From Rhipicephalus microplus (Eukaryota > Arthropoda > Arachnida > Ixodida > Ixodidae), in assembly GCF_043290135.1 (NCBI RefSeq), contig NC_134704.1:22168501-22232500 (forward strand): a stretch of 64,000 bases of DNA. Reading direction: 5' to 3'. A program made the position numbers and the translations under genes. Below the pieces are notes generated by a model that had not been told where the DNA came from, searched no databases, and saw only the letters and a program-made list of their open reading frames with translations. Of this stretch, positions 25,151 through 34,883 are shown one piece after another. Each line of letters opens with the position of its first letter. Positions within the stretch are counted from its first letter, which is position 1.

Positions 25151-25541
25151 CGAAGAAAGTGCTCAACAGTGCAAACGACAGGAGGGGATAGAAGAGACGA
25201 GAACAGAGCGCTGAACTAACAACCAAAGTTTATTGCAACCCACTGCAATATATAGGAAAACAGAATCTGCGCATAACCACGCAACATCGGCAAAATCGGA
25301 CATACATGTGCCGAACGGCCTACCTTATCAAGAGCCAGTCATATCAGGGGACCCTAGATAACGAAATTCACAGCCGTGAAGAAAAATTGAAGGTACGCTA
25401 ACACAAAAAGCACCAAATTGTTTAATGTGGGAGGCTTCGCGATTGCAGTTGAATTGCAATAAACCTTGGTTGTTAGTTCAGCGCTCTGTTCTCGTCTCTT
25501 CTATCCCCTCCTGTCGTTTGCGCTGTTAAGCACTTTCTTCG
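25151..25541. repeat. Inverted repeat with 99-bp arms
   Basis: Left arm 25151-25249 and right arm 25443-25541 are reverse complements with few mismatches. They enclose 193 bp of unrelated sequence. Both outer ends read CGAAGAAAGTGCT on their own strand. No flanking target duplication was found and there is no coding sequence. It could be a fold-back DNA element or two head-to-head copies of one repeat. Confidence 0.85.
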
Positions 25542-26165
25542 TCTTTCATTCCCATTCTCTCTCCCTTGCCCTCTACTTCTCGGAAGCATCCGAACGCCGC
25601 TAGCAATAAACACGGAAACTCTAGTGAATCGTTCCCGTTTATATGCGTGTTTTCAAGGCGTAGCCGACAGCACACAGTTCTATATCAGAAGCAGCACGTG
25701 ACACGAATTCATTGCGCCAGCATTCTGGCTCGTACGAAGAGCGAGCAGTAAATATGGGGCGGACAAAACAATGCGCACGAGGCGGGGATCAAGGGCCGAC
25801 CTTGACCGCGGCGTAGCGCAACGACGCACGTGCTATATCAGGAACCGCTGGAGGCAACGTTAAGAGCGTCGCGTCAGGCGCGGCTTGCGCTATTGAAGTC
25901 GGAAGTCGGCGTCACAGGGCAGGGCTGTAGCGTGAAGAGAGCTCCGGCCACGCCCACTTGACGCTGGAACGCGCCAAGTAATATTGCCTCCGTGAGATGA
26001 AACGCGGAAAGTTTCCAGCAATCTGACCTTCCCCGAACTGCTCTCAATGGTTGTATTCCCAAAAGTTTGTGCTTGAACTCGACATTGCGCTCACGCAGAC
26101 CTTTGAATAATCAAGCGAAGTTTGTGATTCGTGCGCTGTTGGCGCTGTAGAACTGACCGCGAAAA

Positions 26166-26395
26166 ATCCACGGAGTGAATGATGATGAGTGGGGCGAAGC
26201 ACCCGCCCGCGTCCATTCGTCCGTGCTTCTGTCCACCTGTCTGTCCGTGCATACATCTGTCCATCAATTCGTGCTTCCGTCCGTCCCTTCGTTCTTGCTT
26301 CCGTCCGTCCATGCGACTGTCAGTCCGTCCATCCGTCCGTCCGCTGACGTCCGCTGACGGGATTTTCGTTGACGGGACTGCACTCTCTGTCGTAG
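26166..26395 (+). repeat. CCGT-tailed interspersed repeat
   Basis: The lead ATCCACGGAGTGAATGATGA with AGTGGGGCGAAGC (26167-26200) is followed by about 150 bp of degenerate CCGT and by GCTGACG repeats. The same lead occurs at 39.29 kb and 63.94 kb. Confidence 0.65.
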
Positions 26396-27790
26396 GGTTC
26401 GCAACCAAGATTTGACGTAGCGCTTCGTTGTAGGTCTCCATATTCAGTCTGTCCTTTTACATCTGATCGTTTTCGTTACTCATTTTGGTATTGGTCAAGA
26501 CGGCAAAAGTGGAGTTCCTCTCTAAATACAAGGGCAAGCCCATCTGTCGTTTATTTATGCGCTGTTCTGACCGATTAATGAGATAATTTCTTACGGAAAA
26601 AGGGGTCTCATTCCTCCCGTCTTGTAAAGGTAGCTCTTAAGAACCTATAGTAAACATGGATAAATGTCCTCATATAGCCGGTTACCTCAACCGAAACATA
26701 AGAATTTACGTCATAGAGCCTACAGTCTGTAGGGGTTAGGAATGTAGAACACGCAACTTTCATGTACTTTTCGGTAGCCCGTTACAGCTGGGCCCGATGC
26801 GCTTTCAATGTTGACGCGCTCATTTCTAACGAAGCTGTAACGATGCATGAGCAAGCAAGACCAACAGCCAATTGCCATGATTCAGTCGGGTATTTTTCAG
26901 AACGGCGACACAGCATGGCGACTGACAAGCGGGACGAGAACAAAAGCGACCTGTCAGTCTGCGAGGCGGGCCCCGGAGAATAACAGGGCCTTTTGTTTTG
27001 CGTCTCGCCCGCCCCTCGATAGCCGTGCATTCGGTCATTGTTATCGTCTCGGTGATGTCTTCGGCGTGCCGCTGACATTCGAACTTGCTTCGCTGTAAAC
27101 ACTTACAGCGCGGCCGGGGGAGAGAGACAAAAGGAGCCAGCGTGTGTCACGGTCAAAGTCGCTTTGCATCACCGTGGCCTCCGAAACAGCGTTAGCTGCT
27201 ACAGCACTCGCATTCCCCGAGGCTACGTTTTAACGGCGTGCGTCAAAGATACTTTCGAAGGTGACAGCGCTAATCGGCACGGCGAAGACGCACGAGGGAG
27301 GGTGTCCGTGCATGAATAACAAAGCTGTGAGGATAATGGCGTATGGTGTGACGGTATCTAGAAAGTGTTCGAGAAGAAAGGGCAAACATCTTGGAGGACG
27401 TTTGAGGCTCGCCTTCAATATCTGAACGCATGGGTGCGATCAGGCCCGTAAGTATGACCTTCTACCACGCCACAAGGAAAATGACGTTCTTGCACGTACT
27501 GTTGGCCACTTCAAACTATTCTGGGTGTACCACTGCATGTACAGTTGCCAAGTGCCCACTATACGCCATGCAGTGTTCTTTTTTTTTCTAATTCGCGAAG
27601 TATACAGTGCTCATCCGAAAAGTGCCAAGTGCAGTCGCACAGCCGTACACTTTGCAATGAGTGGACAGCTGAAAACCCCATATTCGTCGCGCAGTTCACT
27701 TGTCTTGACACCTGTTGCAATTCCAGGAATGCCGTGCAATATTGCATGTGCTAAGGAGACTCCTTCCACTATACAAGAAATTAACATTTG
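26396..27790. other. Non-coding stretch
   Basis: Positions 26760-27250 are CpG-rich with open frames of up to 106 codons, none with a recognisable domain. Nothing else was seen. Confidence 0.35.
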
Positions 27791-27792
27791 TT

Positions 27793-28003
27793 GTGTTTAA
27801 ACGTCCCGAAGTCACTATATGATTATGAGAGACGCCGCAGTGGGAAGCCCCGGAAATTTCGACCACTTGGAGATCTTTAAGGTGCACCAAAATTCATAAG
27901 CAACAAGCCTTTTCGCCACCGTAAAAAATGCGGCATTCGTGGCCGGGATTCGATCCCATGACTTGCGGGTCAGCAGCCGAGTGCCTTAGCCACTAACCAA
28001 CAC
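27793..28003 (-). mobile_element. Diverged Ruka-like SINE
   Basis: Plus-strand order: GTTTAAACGTCCCGAAGTCA, TATGATTATGAGAGACGCCG, TTTCGACCACTTGG, then the reverse B-box GGGATTCGATCCCATGAC and the A-box complement CCTTAGCCACTAACCA. It lies 77 bp from the 3' tail of the LINE that follows. Confidence 0.8.
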
Positions 28004-28109
28004 ATAGGGTCACCACGTGGCATCAATCAGAATATTTTTTTTTCACAGTTACTAACAAACTCGCACTCGATCCAGCTGCGTATTTATTTATTTCATTTTT
28101 TTCTTGGAA

Positions 28110-29651
28110 CAATACCCGCAGCCCCATCTCAGGTATTATCGCAGGGGGCACATTGCCTCACAGAATGAATCCGCAGTTTTGCGGCCAACTAAATCGGCTG
28201 GTAACATATTCCATTCGACATTGGCTTGCAGAAAAAAAGAATACTTAGACAGATCAGTTCTGGGGTTGTATGGCCATACTTTAAACTTGTGGTCATGACG
28301 AGAGGATTGATAATGTGCTGGTTTTAAATATTTTGAAGGATTATTGCCTGTTTTCTTGTTATATATTGAATAAAATAGTTTCAATCTTAGATTACGTCTT
28401 CAATCTTGCAAGCATTGCCAATTACTTTCTCTTTTCATACATTGGGATCTTTCAGTTCGGTCATATTTTTCCAGAACAAATCTTGCTGCTATCGGCTGAA
28501 TGCGCTCTAGTGCACGGATATGTACTTTGTGAAACGGATCCCACACAGGACAGGCGTATTCCAGTATAGGTCTCACATAGGCATAATATGCAGCCTGTTT
28601 AACCTCATTCGTTTCTTTGCAAAAAGCCTAGGGCGCTGTCAATGCTGAGTGCTGAGAGCGCTGTCAATGTGTTCAGACCATCCCCCATCCTCAGAAAACG
28701 TGACACCCAAATGCTTATATTTGTGTTCTTTCCTAATACCTTCATTGTTTAAGATGTACTGATTTGTAAACCTATTGACCCTTTTAGTGAAACAGACGTG
28801 AACGCATTCATTAGCGTTTTGTGCCATGTCATTATTTTTACACCATACCTCAACGTGAATAAGGTCATCATGAAGCTGGGTGGAATTTGTTTGGACGGTC
28901 AGTTCAGTATACAACACATAGTCGTCAGCAAACACTCAAATACGACACTTAATTGTATCCGAAATATCAATAATAAATACAAGAAAGAGAAGAGGGCCAA
29001 GTACGCGGAACCCTGTGGTACCCCTGATGTCCCCAAAACTAAACATGAACATTAACCACTTAGAACAAACTTCCGTTCTTTTGAAGTTAAATGGTCCGCC
29101 ATCCATTAGCAAATGGTTTGATGAATGTTCAAGTTCTGCAGTTTTTGAATCAGAATCGAGTGTGATACCGTATCGAAGGCCTTTATAAAGTCCAAAAATA
29201 AACGATTATTCTGCCCTCGATTATCTAAAACAGATGCTACGTCATAATAGAATTCAATTAATTGGGTTATACATAAAAATTATGTCTAAATCCGTGTTGT
29301 TTAGGATTGAAAAAATTCGCTGACGTGAGGTGATTCATTAAAGCAGGAAAAAAATTACATGTTGAAGTATATTACAACAAATCGGCGTCAGTGAAATCGG
29401 TCCGTAATTTGATACATCTGACGTAGAACAACTTTTGAAAACGGGCACATTATTAGCTTTTTTCCAGTCATCGGAAAACTTGGCTTCATCGGGCGATTTT
29501 TTTTGTAGATAACACAAAGGTAATGAGCTAGTGCCTCAGAGCAGTGTTTTAAATCTCTCGGTGATATGCCATCTGGGCCAGTTGCTTTACCTTCGTCAAT
29601 GCGCTGTAACAACTGCATTTTGCCATTGAATGAAAGCTCTACCTCACCCAT
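28110..29651 (-). pseudogene. LINE reverse transcriptase and C-terminal region, broken
   Basis: Three separate frames carry the pieces. Positions 29651-29388 hold the fingers motif KATGPDGI. The segment around 29190-29170 reads LDFIKAFDTV, which contains the first catalytic Asp. Positions 28935-28639 open with FADD, the second catalytic pair, followed by a FTK/HLGV-type thumb region. Positions 28384-28136 contain KYSFF and EWNMLP, typical of the C-terminal tail of many LINE proteins. At least two frameshifts and several stops separate the pieces. The enzyme would reverse-transcribe LINE RNA at nicked chromosomal DNA; this copy cannot. Confidence 0.8.
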
Positions 29652-30039
29652 AGGTAAGCAATGTTTTTTTTTTATTCGCGACAGTCACTTGTGCAAAAGG
29701 GCGGAAAACCGATTTAAACAAGCCGTTCAAAATTGTGGTTTTAACTTCATCTCTATCATCAGTTGCAATCTCACCACTGTAACGTAGATTTCGTGTGCTA
29801 ACCTTCTCACTACCCAGTTGCTTCATATACTTTCAAAACATCTTATTATGAAATTCAGTGGCCAAACTCTTAAAACACTTTTTGCTAGCTTCTTCAGTTT
29901 ATTTTATGAAGTGATGTCAAATTTTTCAATTTATTAAAATTTTCAGGGTACTTATTCTGGCAGTATCGGGAAAAGGCCTTCTTGCGCTTCTTGATAAGCT
30001 GAATAAGATGTCCATTCATCCAAGGTTTCCTTATTTTTC

Positions 30040-30552
30040 TCAGTTTATCGCTTGAGACACTCGGGACGTGGCACCAAATGAGCCCAGTAATGCGTTCCTT
30101 AAACACTTCCCATAGCTGCTCAACAGTTGCTTCGTTTGCACTGCATTCAAAAGACCGAAATTGATGCTCAAGTCCCACTGATATTGATAGTTCGCTTTGC
30201 TATGAAGGAAGATTCTCCTGGATTCACATTTCTTTGCATTTACACGAGATCTTGTTAGCTTCGCAAAGACAACGTTGTGACCACTAATACCGGGAATGAC
30301 GTGTGTCTCATCAATGACATCAGGAGAATTGCAGAACAACGAATTCAGAATGTTGTCACCTCGCGTAGGGCTTGAAACATACTGCACGAGGTCGAGCACG
30401 TCATTCAACGTTTTCAGCTCACAATATGTCGCTGCATTAGATTTTAAGACACAGTAACTATCATTCCACTTAGCATGCGGCAAATTAAAGTCACCAGCAA
30501 GAACGACACACTCTTTAGAAAAAGTGCAGGTTATTTTTCTCAGCTGACGCAT
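30040..30552 (-). pseudogene. LINE endonuclease domain, C-terminal part
   Basis: The open segment shows a LAGDFNLP motif at about residues 19-26 and an SGHNVVF motif where active endonucleases carry SDH. These are landmarks of the exonuclease-endonuclease-phosphatase fold that nicks target DNA in non-LTR retrotransposition. The conserved Asp of the last motif is replaced by Gly (SGHN), which would inactivate it. The N-terminal half of the domain, with the first catalytic residues, is missing. The segment continues toward the reverse transcriptase at lower coordinates, but only after frameshifts. Confidence 0.75.
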
Positions 30553-30560
30553 TTAAGTGC

Positions 30561-30808
30561 ATAATCTACGAGGCGTACTCACCATCACCCGCCTGCTTTA
30601 GCCCCCTGTTTTGCCAGAATTAGCCTTTTAAGTACTCTTTTTCTACGCGCACCACAAATGACAGGAACAACTTGCCAATGTATCATTTTAGTTTTCACAC
30701 TTGCATTATCTTAAGTAAACACCTTAAAAACGCGATTAGCTGTTTCTTTAGTTGCACGCTCAAAACTATAACGTTGAACTTTTAAGAATGTTTTACATTT
30801 GTTGACCG
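30561..30808. other. AT-rich spacer
   Basis: A short spacer between the LINE and the LTR element in which nothing is recognisable. Confidence 0.5.
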
Positions 30809-30813
30809 ATTGT

Positions 30814-32063
30814 TGTCACAGAACGAGCGCTAAAAATGGGCGCGCCGCCAAATTCTTGCGATAACGCGCGGGAGAGACGCCGGGAGGTCAAAAGAAAAAA
30901 AAGAAAACAAACATCCAAGGCTCCCCGGGCGCGCGCTCTCCCCTCGGAAGCATGGCTTCGCCGACGAACCTCCTCACCCCACATCGGCGGCCGGGCAAGC
31001 CCGCGAAATTTCTAGAACGAAAGAGGCGTGGTCACGCCAGGTTGAGTCATCCATCGCGGAGGGCACTCCAACCGTCTCGCCCTCTCCCCAGCCTTCGCTG
31101 CGTATCGCGCCGACGAAATGACGAGAACCTTCTGGAATCTCGCGCGGAAGGTATTTAATCGAGCAGCCGAGACGAGAGAGCAGGAGAAGACGGAAGTTAG
31201 CGCCAGAGCGCGTAGGGATTCCGCCGTGTAGTCGGCGAAGGTTTTGTCCGTAGGGAAAAAGCAGGAGAAGACGGAAATTAGCGCCAGAGCGCGTAGGGAT
31301 TCCGCCGTGTAGTCGGCGAAGGTTTTGTCCGTAGCGACAAAGCAGGAGAAGAAGCAGAGGATTTCCACCTGAGGGGTGACGGCTCGAGCTACAGGCAAGA
31401 GCGTGTGTTTACCGCTATCGAGCGAAGACGCGTGGCAACAGCTGCGTGTGTGAAGCCGACGTGGTTCCGGCGAAGAAGTTTGAAGCTTGGAGAGTGTTTA
31501 TTTGAAGACGGAAGACGCGAGGTTTTCTGGAAGACAAACTTCGGCGAGGTTTCCTGGAAGACAAAACTTCAGGGGCAGCGGAACGACAACGCTGGACTTT
31601 GAGTGAGTGATTCTCGGAAGAGTATCATCCAGACTTTTGTTCCAAGAACTTTGAACTGAATAGGTTTTCTATCTCTTTAGTCTTTAAGTGTCTTGGTTGT
31701 TCAATGCATGCGACTGCATTGTAGTGCGTATTGTTGTCTGTGTCCGTTGTTTCGAGAGTGGCTGATTGTACTGTGTAGTACGTTGTTTGATTGGTTTGAT
31801 TGGTGACATATTGTATGCAACTATTGTGGAGTGTGCATTTTTGTGTATTGTTTTCGATCTGCCATTATTGAGAATATAATTTGTTTGTTTAACAACTCTC
31901 GGCTCTGAATTGTTCTTTGGGCCACAGCCGGCGTCCGCTGGCGCGCCAAAAAGGACCACTTCTAAATTATCCACGCTTTCGTGGTGCGGTTCGGGGGGCC
32001 GATACTTCGGCCCTTGGAATTAGCCCGGCGATTGCCTCCCGAATTAACGGGACCTGTGTGACA
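30814..32063 (+). repeat. 5' LTR
   Basis: 1250 bp, starting TGTCACAGAACGAG. By my manual alignment it differs from the 3' LTR at about 26 positions plus three or four small indels, roughly 2 percent. Near its end it carries two extra bases (CTGTGTGACA against CTGTGACA in the 3' LTR). It contains two complete copies and a third partial copy of an 81-bp unit that start at 31181, 31262 and 31343. Confidence 0.92.
31152..31158 (+). promoter_or_regulatory. TATA-like element in the 5' LTR
   Basis: TATTTAA in a GC-rich setting about 30 bp upstream of the first 81-bp unit. The same sequence is at 35222-35228 in the 3' LTR. It is a candidate core promoter for the element RNA, judged only by sequence and position. 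Confidence 0.4.
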
Positions 32064-32070
32064 ATTATTC

Positions 32071-32087
32071 TGGCGTCCGTGACAGGA
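32071..32087 (+). other. Primer-binding-site candidate
   Basis: TGGCGTCCGTGACAGGA begins seven bases after the 5' LTR and starts with TGG, which would pair with the CCA end of a tRNA. I could not identify the primer tRNA with confidence. Confidence 0.5.
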
Positions 32088-32265
32088 CCTTTTGGTGTAC
32101 AGTGTGTCCAAAGTAGTGAGAAAGAGCCTCGAGTTGTTGAGAGTGCTATCGGAACGATTTGGTGTGTTGTTCAGTGTTCTCGTTAACGAGTGCAGGGGAG
32201 TGTTCCGATAAACTGATTTAGGCAGATACTTTTTGCACGCGGCAAGGCTTTATTTGCGAGACACC

Positions 32266-32715
32266 ATGGATCTCGAAAAGTTAGTAGCTCTTGGTGAGAA
32301 GATGGGTCTTTCTGGCGCCGAACTACGGAAGTGGGTCACCCAGAAGGAAAAAGAAGAAAAAGAGAGGGCCAAAGAAGAAAAGCCAGCTGAGCTGGAAAAA
32401 GAAAGGTTGGCGGTCGAAACAGCCAAAGCGGAAAAAGAAGCTGAGTTGGAGAGAGAGAGGTTGGCAGCTGAGAGAGCCAAGGAAGAAAAAGCAGCTGAGT
32501 TGGAGAGAGAAACGTTGGCAGCTGCGAGAGAGAAGGAAGAAAGAGGGGCAAAGGAGCGACAGCTGAAGGAAGAAAGAGAACAACAATTGAAGTTGGAATT
32601 GGAGAGAGAAAAGTTGGCAGCTGAAAGGGCGAAAGAAGAAAGAGAGGCAAAGGAGCGACAGCTGAAGAAGAAAGAGAGGCAAGGGAGCGACAGCCGAAAG
32701 AAGAAAGAGAGCTGA
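32266..32715 (+). pseudogene. Gag N-terminal region, charged coiled coil
   Basis: The start at 32266 sits in a favourable ACACCATGG context about 200 bp after the LTR, and no earlier in-frame start is needed. The first 25 residues are ordinary. The rest is a long Glu/Lys/Arg-rich helix built of repeats containing LERERLAAERAKEEK, about 15 residues each, expected to form a coiled coil. The frame ends at 32713-32715 after a frameshift near 32660-32715, and the same type of repeat continues in another frame from about 32718. In Gag proteins such helices would support particle assembly; that role is inferred here. Confidence 0.75.
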
Positions 32716-32717
32716 AA

Positions 32718-33743
32718 TTGAAGTTGGGGCTGGAGAAAGAAAGACTGGCAGCTGAGAGGGCGAAAGAAGAAAGAGAGGAAAGGGAATGGCAGCGACAGCA
32801 CGAGATGGAACTCGAGCGGCTCCGTTTGCAACAGCGAAGTGAAACTCCCGTCAAGGCTAGAGTTGAAAGCAGCGAACGGGAGGACCACGGCTTCCACTTG
32901 AACCCAAGCAAGCTGCTCGTAGCGTTTGATGAAAAGAAGGACGACCTTGACGCGTACCTTCACCAATTTGAGACGATTGCGAGGAGCAAGAATTGGCCGG
33001 AACATCAATGGGCAACTGCTTTGAGTACTTGCTTGAGTGGTGAAGCGCTCAGTGTGTACGGTAGGCTGACGCCGACCGATGCAGCCAACTATGCAAAGGT
33101 GAAAGCTGCTTTGCTGAAGCGATTTAGATTTACTGTAGAAGGTTTCCGGGACAGATTTCGGACAGGAAAGCCAGCTGATGGTGAGACGGCTACGCAGTAT
33201 GTCACCCGACTTTGCCATTATTTCGACAGATGGATTGAACTTTCAGGGACAGCGCAGGAGTAGGATGAACTTAGAGAGCTCCTAATTAGAGAACAATTTC
33301 TTACTAGTTGCCACCCAAGCCTGTCGCTGTACTTGAAAGAGACGAAGGCTGAGTCACTTGAAGGAATGCTTGAATTGGCTGATCAATTCTTGGAAGCGCA
33401 AGGTGGAACTAATTTGGCCAAGGTCAAGAAGGAGTGTTTCGATGATTCGAAGAAATTGGCTCCCGAAGAAAAGAAGCGTGCACCAGAGAGCATTCCGCGA
33501 TGTTTTCTGTGCAACCGAGTGGGTCATCGCGTGAGCAACTATCGTACTAACTTTACGAGCCCTACGGTAGTAAAATGTTTTAAGTGTGGTCAGACTGGGC
33601 ACAAAGCAGACGCATGTCGAAACGGAGCGAGTCAAACTCACCAGGTATCCTGTGTGCAAGCGGCACCGAAATCCGGTAATAATGCCGTCACCGACGGATT
33701 CGTAGAGTTGAAAATGGGGAGAAAATTCCTATTGTGGATGCTG
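32718..33743 (+). pseudogene. Gag capsid-like region and zinc knuckles, with internal stop
   Basis: After more coiled-coil repeat the frame enters a region with LDAYLHQFETIA, WATALSTCLSGEAL and AALLKRF, resembling the SCAN-like Gag of Gmr1-type elements. An in-frame TAG at 33261-33263 interrupts it, and the same frame continues beyond. Downstream are two CCHC knuckles that would bind element RNA. The first reads C-x2-C-x4-H-x4-Y, with Tyr in place of the last Cys. The second is intact, C-x2-C-x4-H-x4-C (CFKCGQTGHKADAC at about 33576-33617). The frame shifts again near 33715, before the protease. Because of the stop and frameshifts this copy cannot make a full Gag. Confidence 0.8.
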
Positions 33744-34507
33744 TAATGTCAAAACAGCCAACCGGTGTTTCGAAGGGAATGCCAACGCTGCCTGGAAAAG
33801 TTGCAGACAAAAAGATTATGGTGTTGAGAGATACCGGCAGCTCCACTGTTATCGTGCGGAGAAATCTGGTACGGGAAAGTGAGTTAACAGGCAAAACAAA
33901 ACCGGTTTGCTTAATTGACCGTACCGTTCGGATGCTTCCCGAAGCAGAGATTGAGGTGGAAACCCCGTACTTCAGCGGGAAGGTTACCGCTCTATGTATG
34001 ACGACCCCCCTTTACGACCTTGTCATCGGAAACATCGACGGGGCGCGAAGGCCGAATGATCCGGAATGTTTGGGAGAAGACTCTAAGATAGAGCCCTCGC
34101 CAACCCAGCGACCGCGAGATACAGTGGAGGAGCATCCCGTGACGGATCTCACTAGAGCCCAAGGTGAAGCCGCGGCGCAAGAGACAGCGAATGAGAAGAC
34201 GATCGTGTTGAATGAGTTCACGTGCTGGGCAGCTGGACGTACGTCGGCACGACCCCAACCGACCGACAGTGTAAAGGTGACGGAGTCGGCCAGCCAGGCC
34301 CAATGCCGTGACATGAACAAGCGGGTGACAGGATCGGTTGAGCGTTATCACCCGTTAAGAGTGTCAGAAGTGACAACGATGGCTGAGACGCCGCCTCAGG
34401 CCCCGTCGTTGGAAAGGGCTCGCCGAAAAAGAACGAGGAAAAACAAGAAGAGATCGAGCGAGCACCGCAAGAAAGGGCGCAAGCGCCGCTCAAAGTACAC
34501 AGGATAA
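33734..34507 (+). CDS. Aspartic protease-like frame with basic tail, polymerase missing
   Basis: A 257-codon open frame. Residues 29-40 contain the retropepsin-type motif VLRDTGSS (catalytic Asp about residue 33), and residues 94-100 contain YDLVIGN, the usual second landmark of this fold. Such enzymes cut the Gag-Pol precursor during particle maturation. The following 120 residues are hydrophilic and unassigned. The last 30 or so are strongly basic (RKRTRKNKKRSSEHRKKGRK). Reverse transcriptase, RNase H and integrase would normally follow the protease, and none is present. The frame nevertheless stays open to a stop 377 bp before the 3' LTR. Either polymerase was deleted in frame and the basic tail is the old C-terminus, or this is the normal form of a non-autonomous family. 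The natural start is probably upstream, fused to Gag through a frameshifted region near 33715. Confidence 0.7.
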   Translation: MDAVMSKQPTGVSKGMPTLPGKVADKKIMVLRDTGSSTVIVRRNLVRESELTGKTKPVCLIDRTVRMLPEAEIEVETPYFSGKVTALCMTTPLYDLVIGNIDGARRPNDPECLGEDSKIEPSPTQRPRDTVEEHPVTDLTRAQGEAAAQETANEKTIVLNEFTCWAAGRTSARPQPTDSVKVTESASQAQCRDMNKRVTGSVERYHPLRVSEVTTMAETPPQAPSLERARRKRTRKNKKRSSEHRKKGRKRRSKYTG

Positions 34508-34868
34508 GTGCTGAAGTTGAATCAGAATGTGTTTGGCAGTGCTGAGTGCCATATGTTGTGTTAATGTTGTGTTATCCTGTGTCACAAGTGTCGAAGTGTC
34601 TGTGCTGTGATGTATAGTGTTGTATAATTGTTGTAAAGACAGAACCTTGTACGTTTGTATTGTTTGGAGTGTGTGATGAAGCATTGTACTCATGTACCTG
34701 CGGTTATATTTAATGTGTGTGAGATTGAATTGTAATGTCCAATTTTATTGATTGATATATTGTGAATGTGAAGTGTCATGAGCGACGATTTGTGTTACAG
34801 TCTTTCAGAGTGTGTCGTGACTGTTCGCGCTCGTTTGTGTGGTTTTGAATATTATGAGATAATATTCT
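34508..34868 (+). other. Element 3' untranslated region
   Basis: T/G-rich sequence between the protease stop and the polypurine tract. No coding signal was seen. Confidence 0.6.
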
Positions 34869-34883
34869 GAAAGAGGGGGGCAG
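34869..34883 (+). other. Polypurine tract
   Basis: GAAAGAGGGGGGCAG lies directly upstream of the 3' LTR, with one interrupting C. In LTR elements this tract primes plus-strand DNA synthesis. Confidence 0.8.

Larger units (their letters stand above)
28081..30560 (-). mobile_element. 5'-truncated, decayed non-LTR retrotransposon
   Basis: A LINE copy on the minus strand. Its 3' tail is the TATTTATTTATTTCATTT region at 28081-28100, and its 5' end is cut within the endonuclease near 30560. From high to low coordinates one can follow endonuclease remnants, reverse transcriptase and the C-terminal region. The frames are broken many times, so it is inactive. The domain order (apurinic-type endonuclease, then reverse transcriptase, no RNase H) fits the Jockey/CR1 group; the exact clade is not resolved. 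Confidence 0.85.

Noticed and set aside
32250..33218. 322-codon minus-strand frame, Ser/Phe/Leu-rich
   Set aside because: It is the antisense of the gag coiled-coil repeats. Its composition mirrors the Glu/Lys-rich sense strand and it has no domain.
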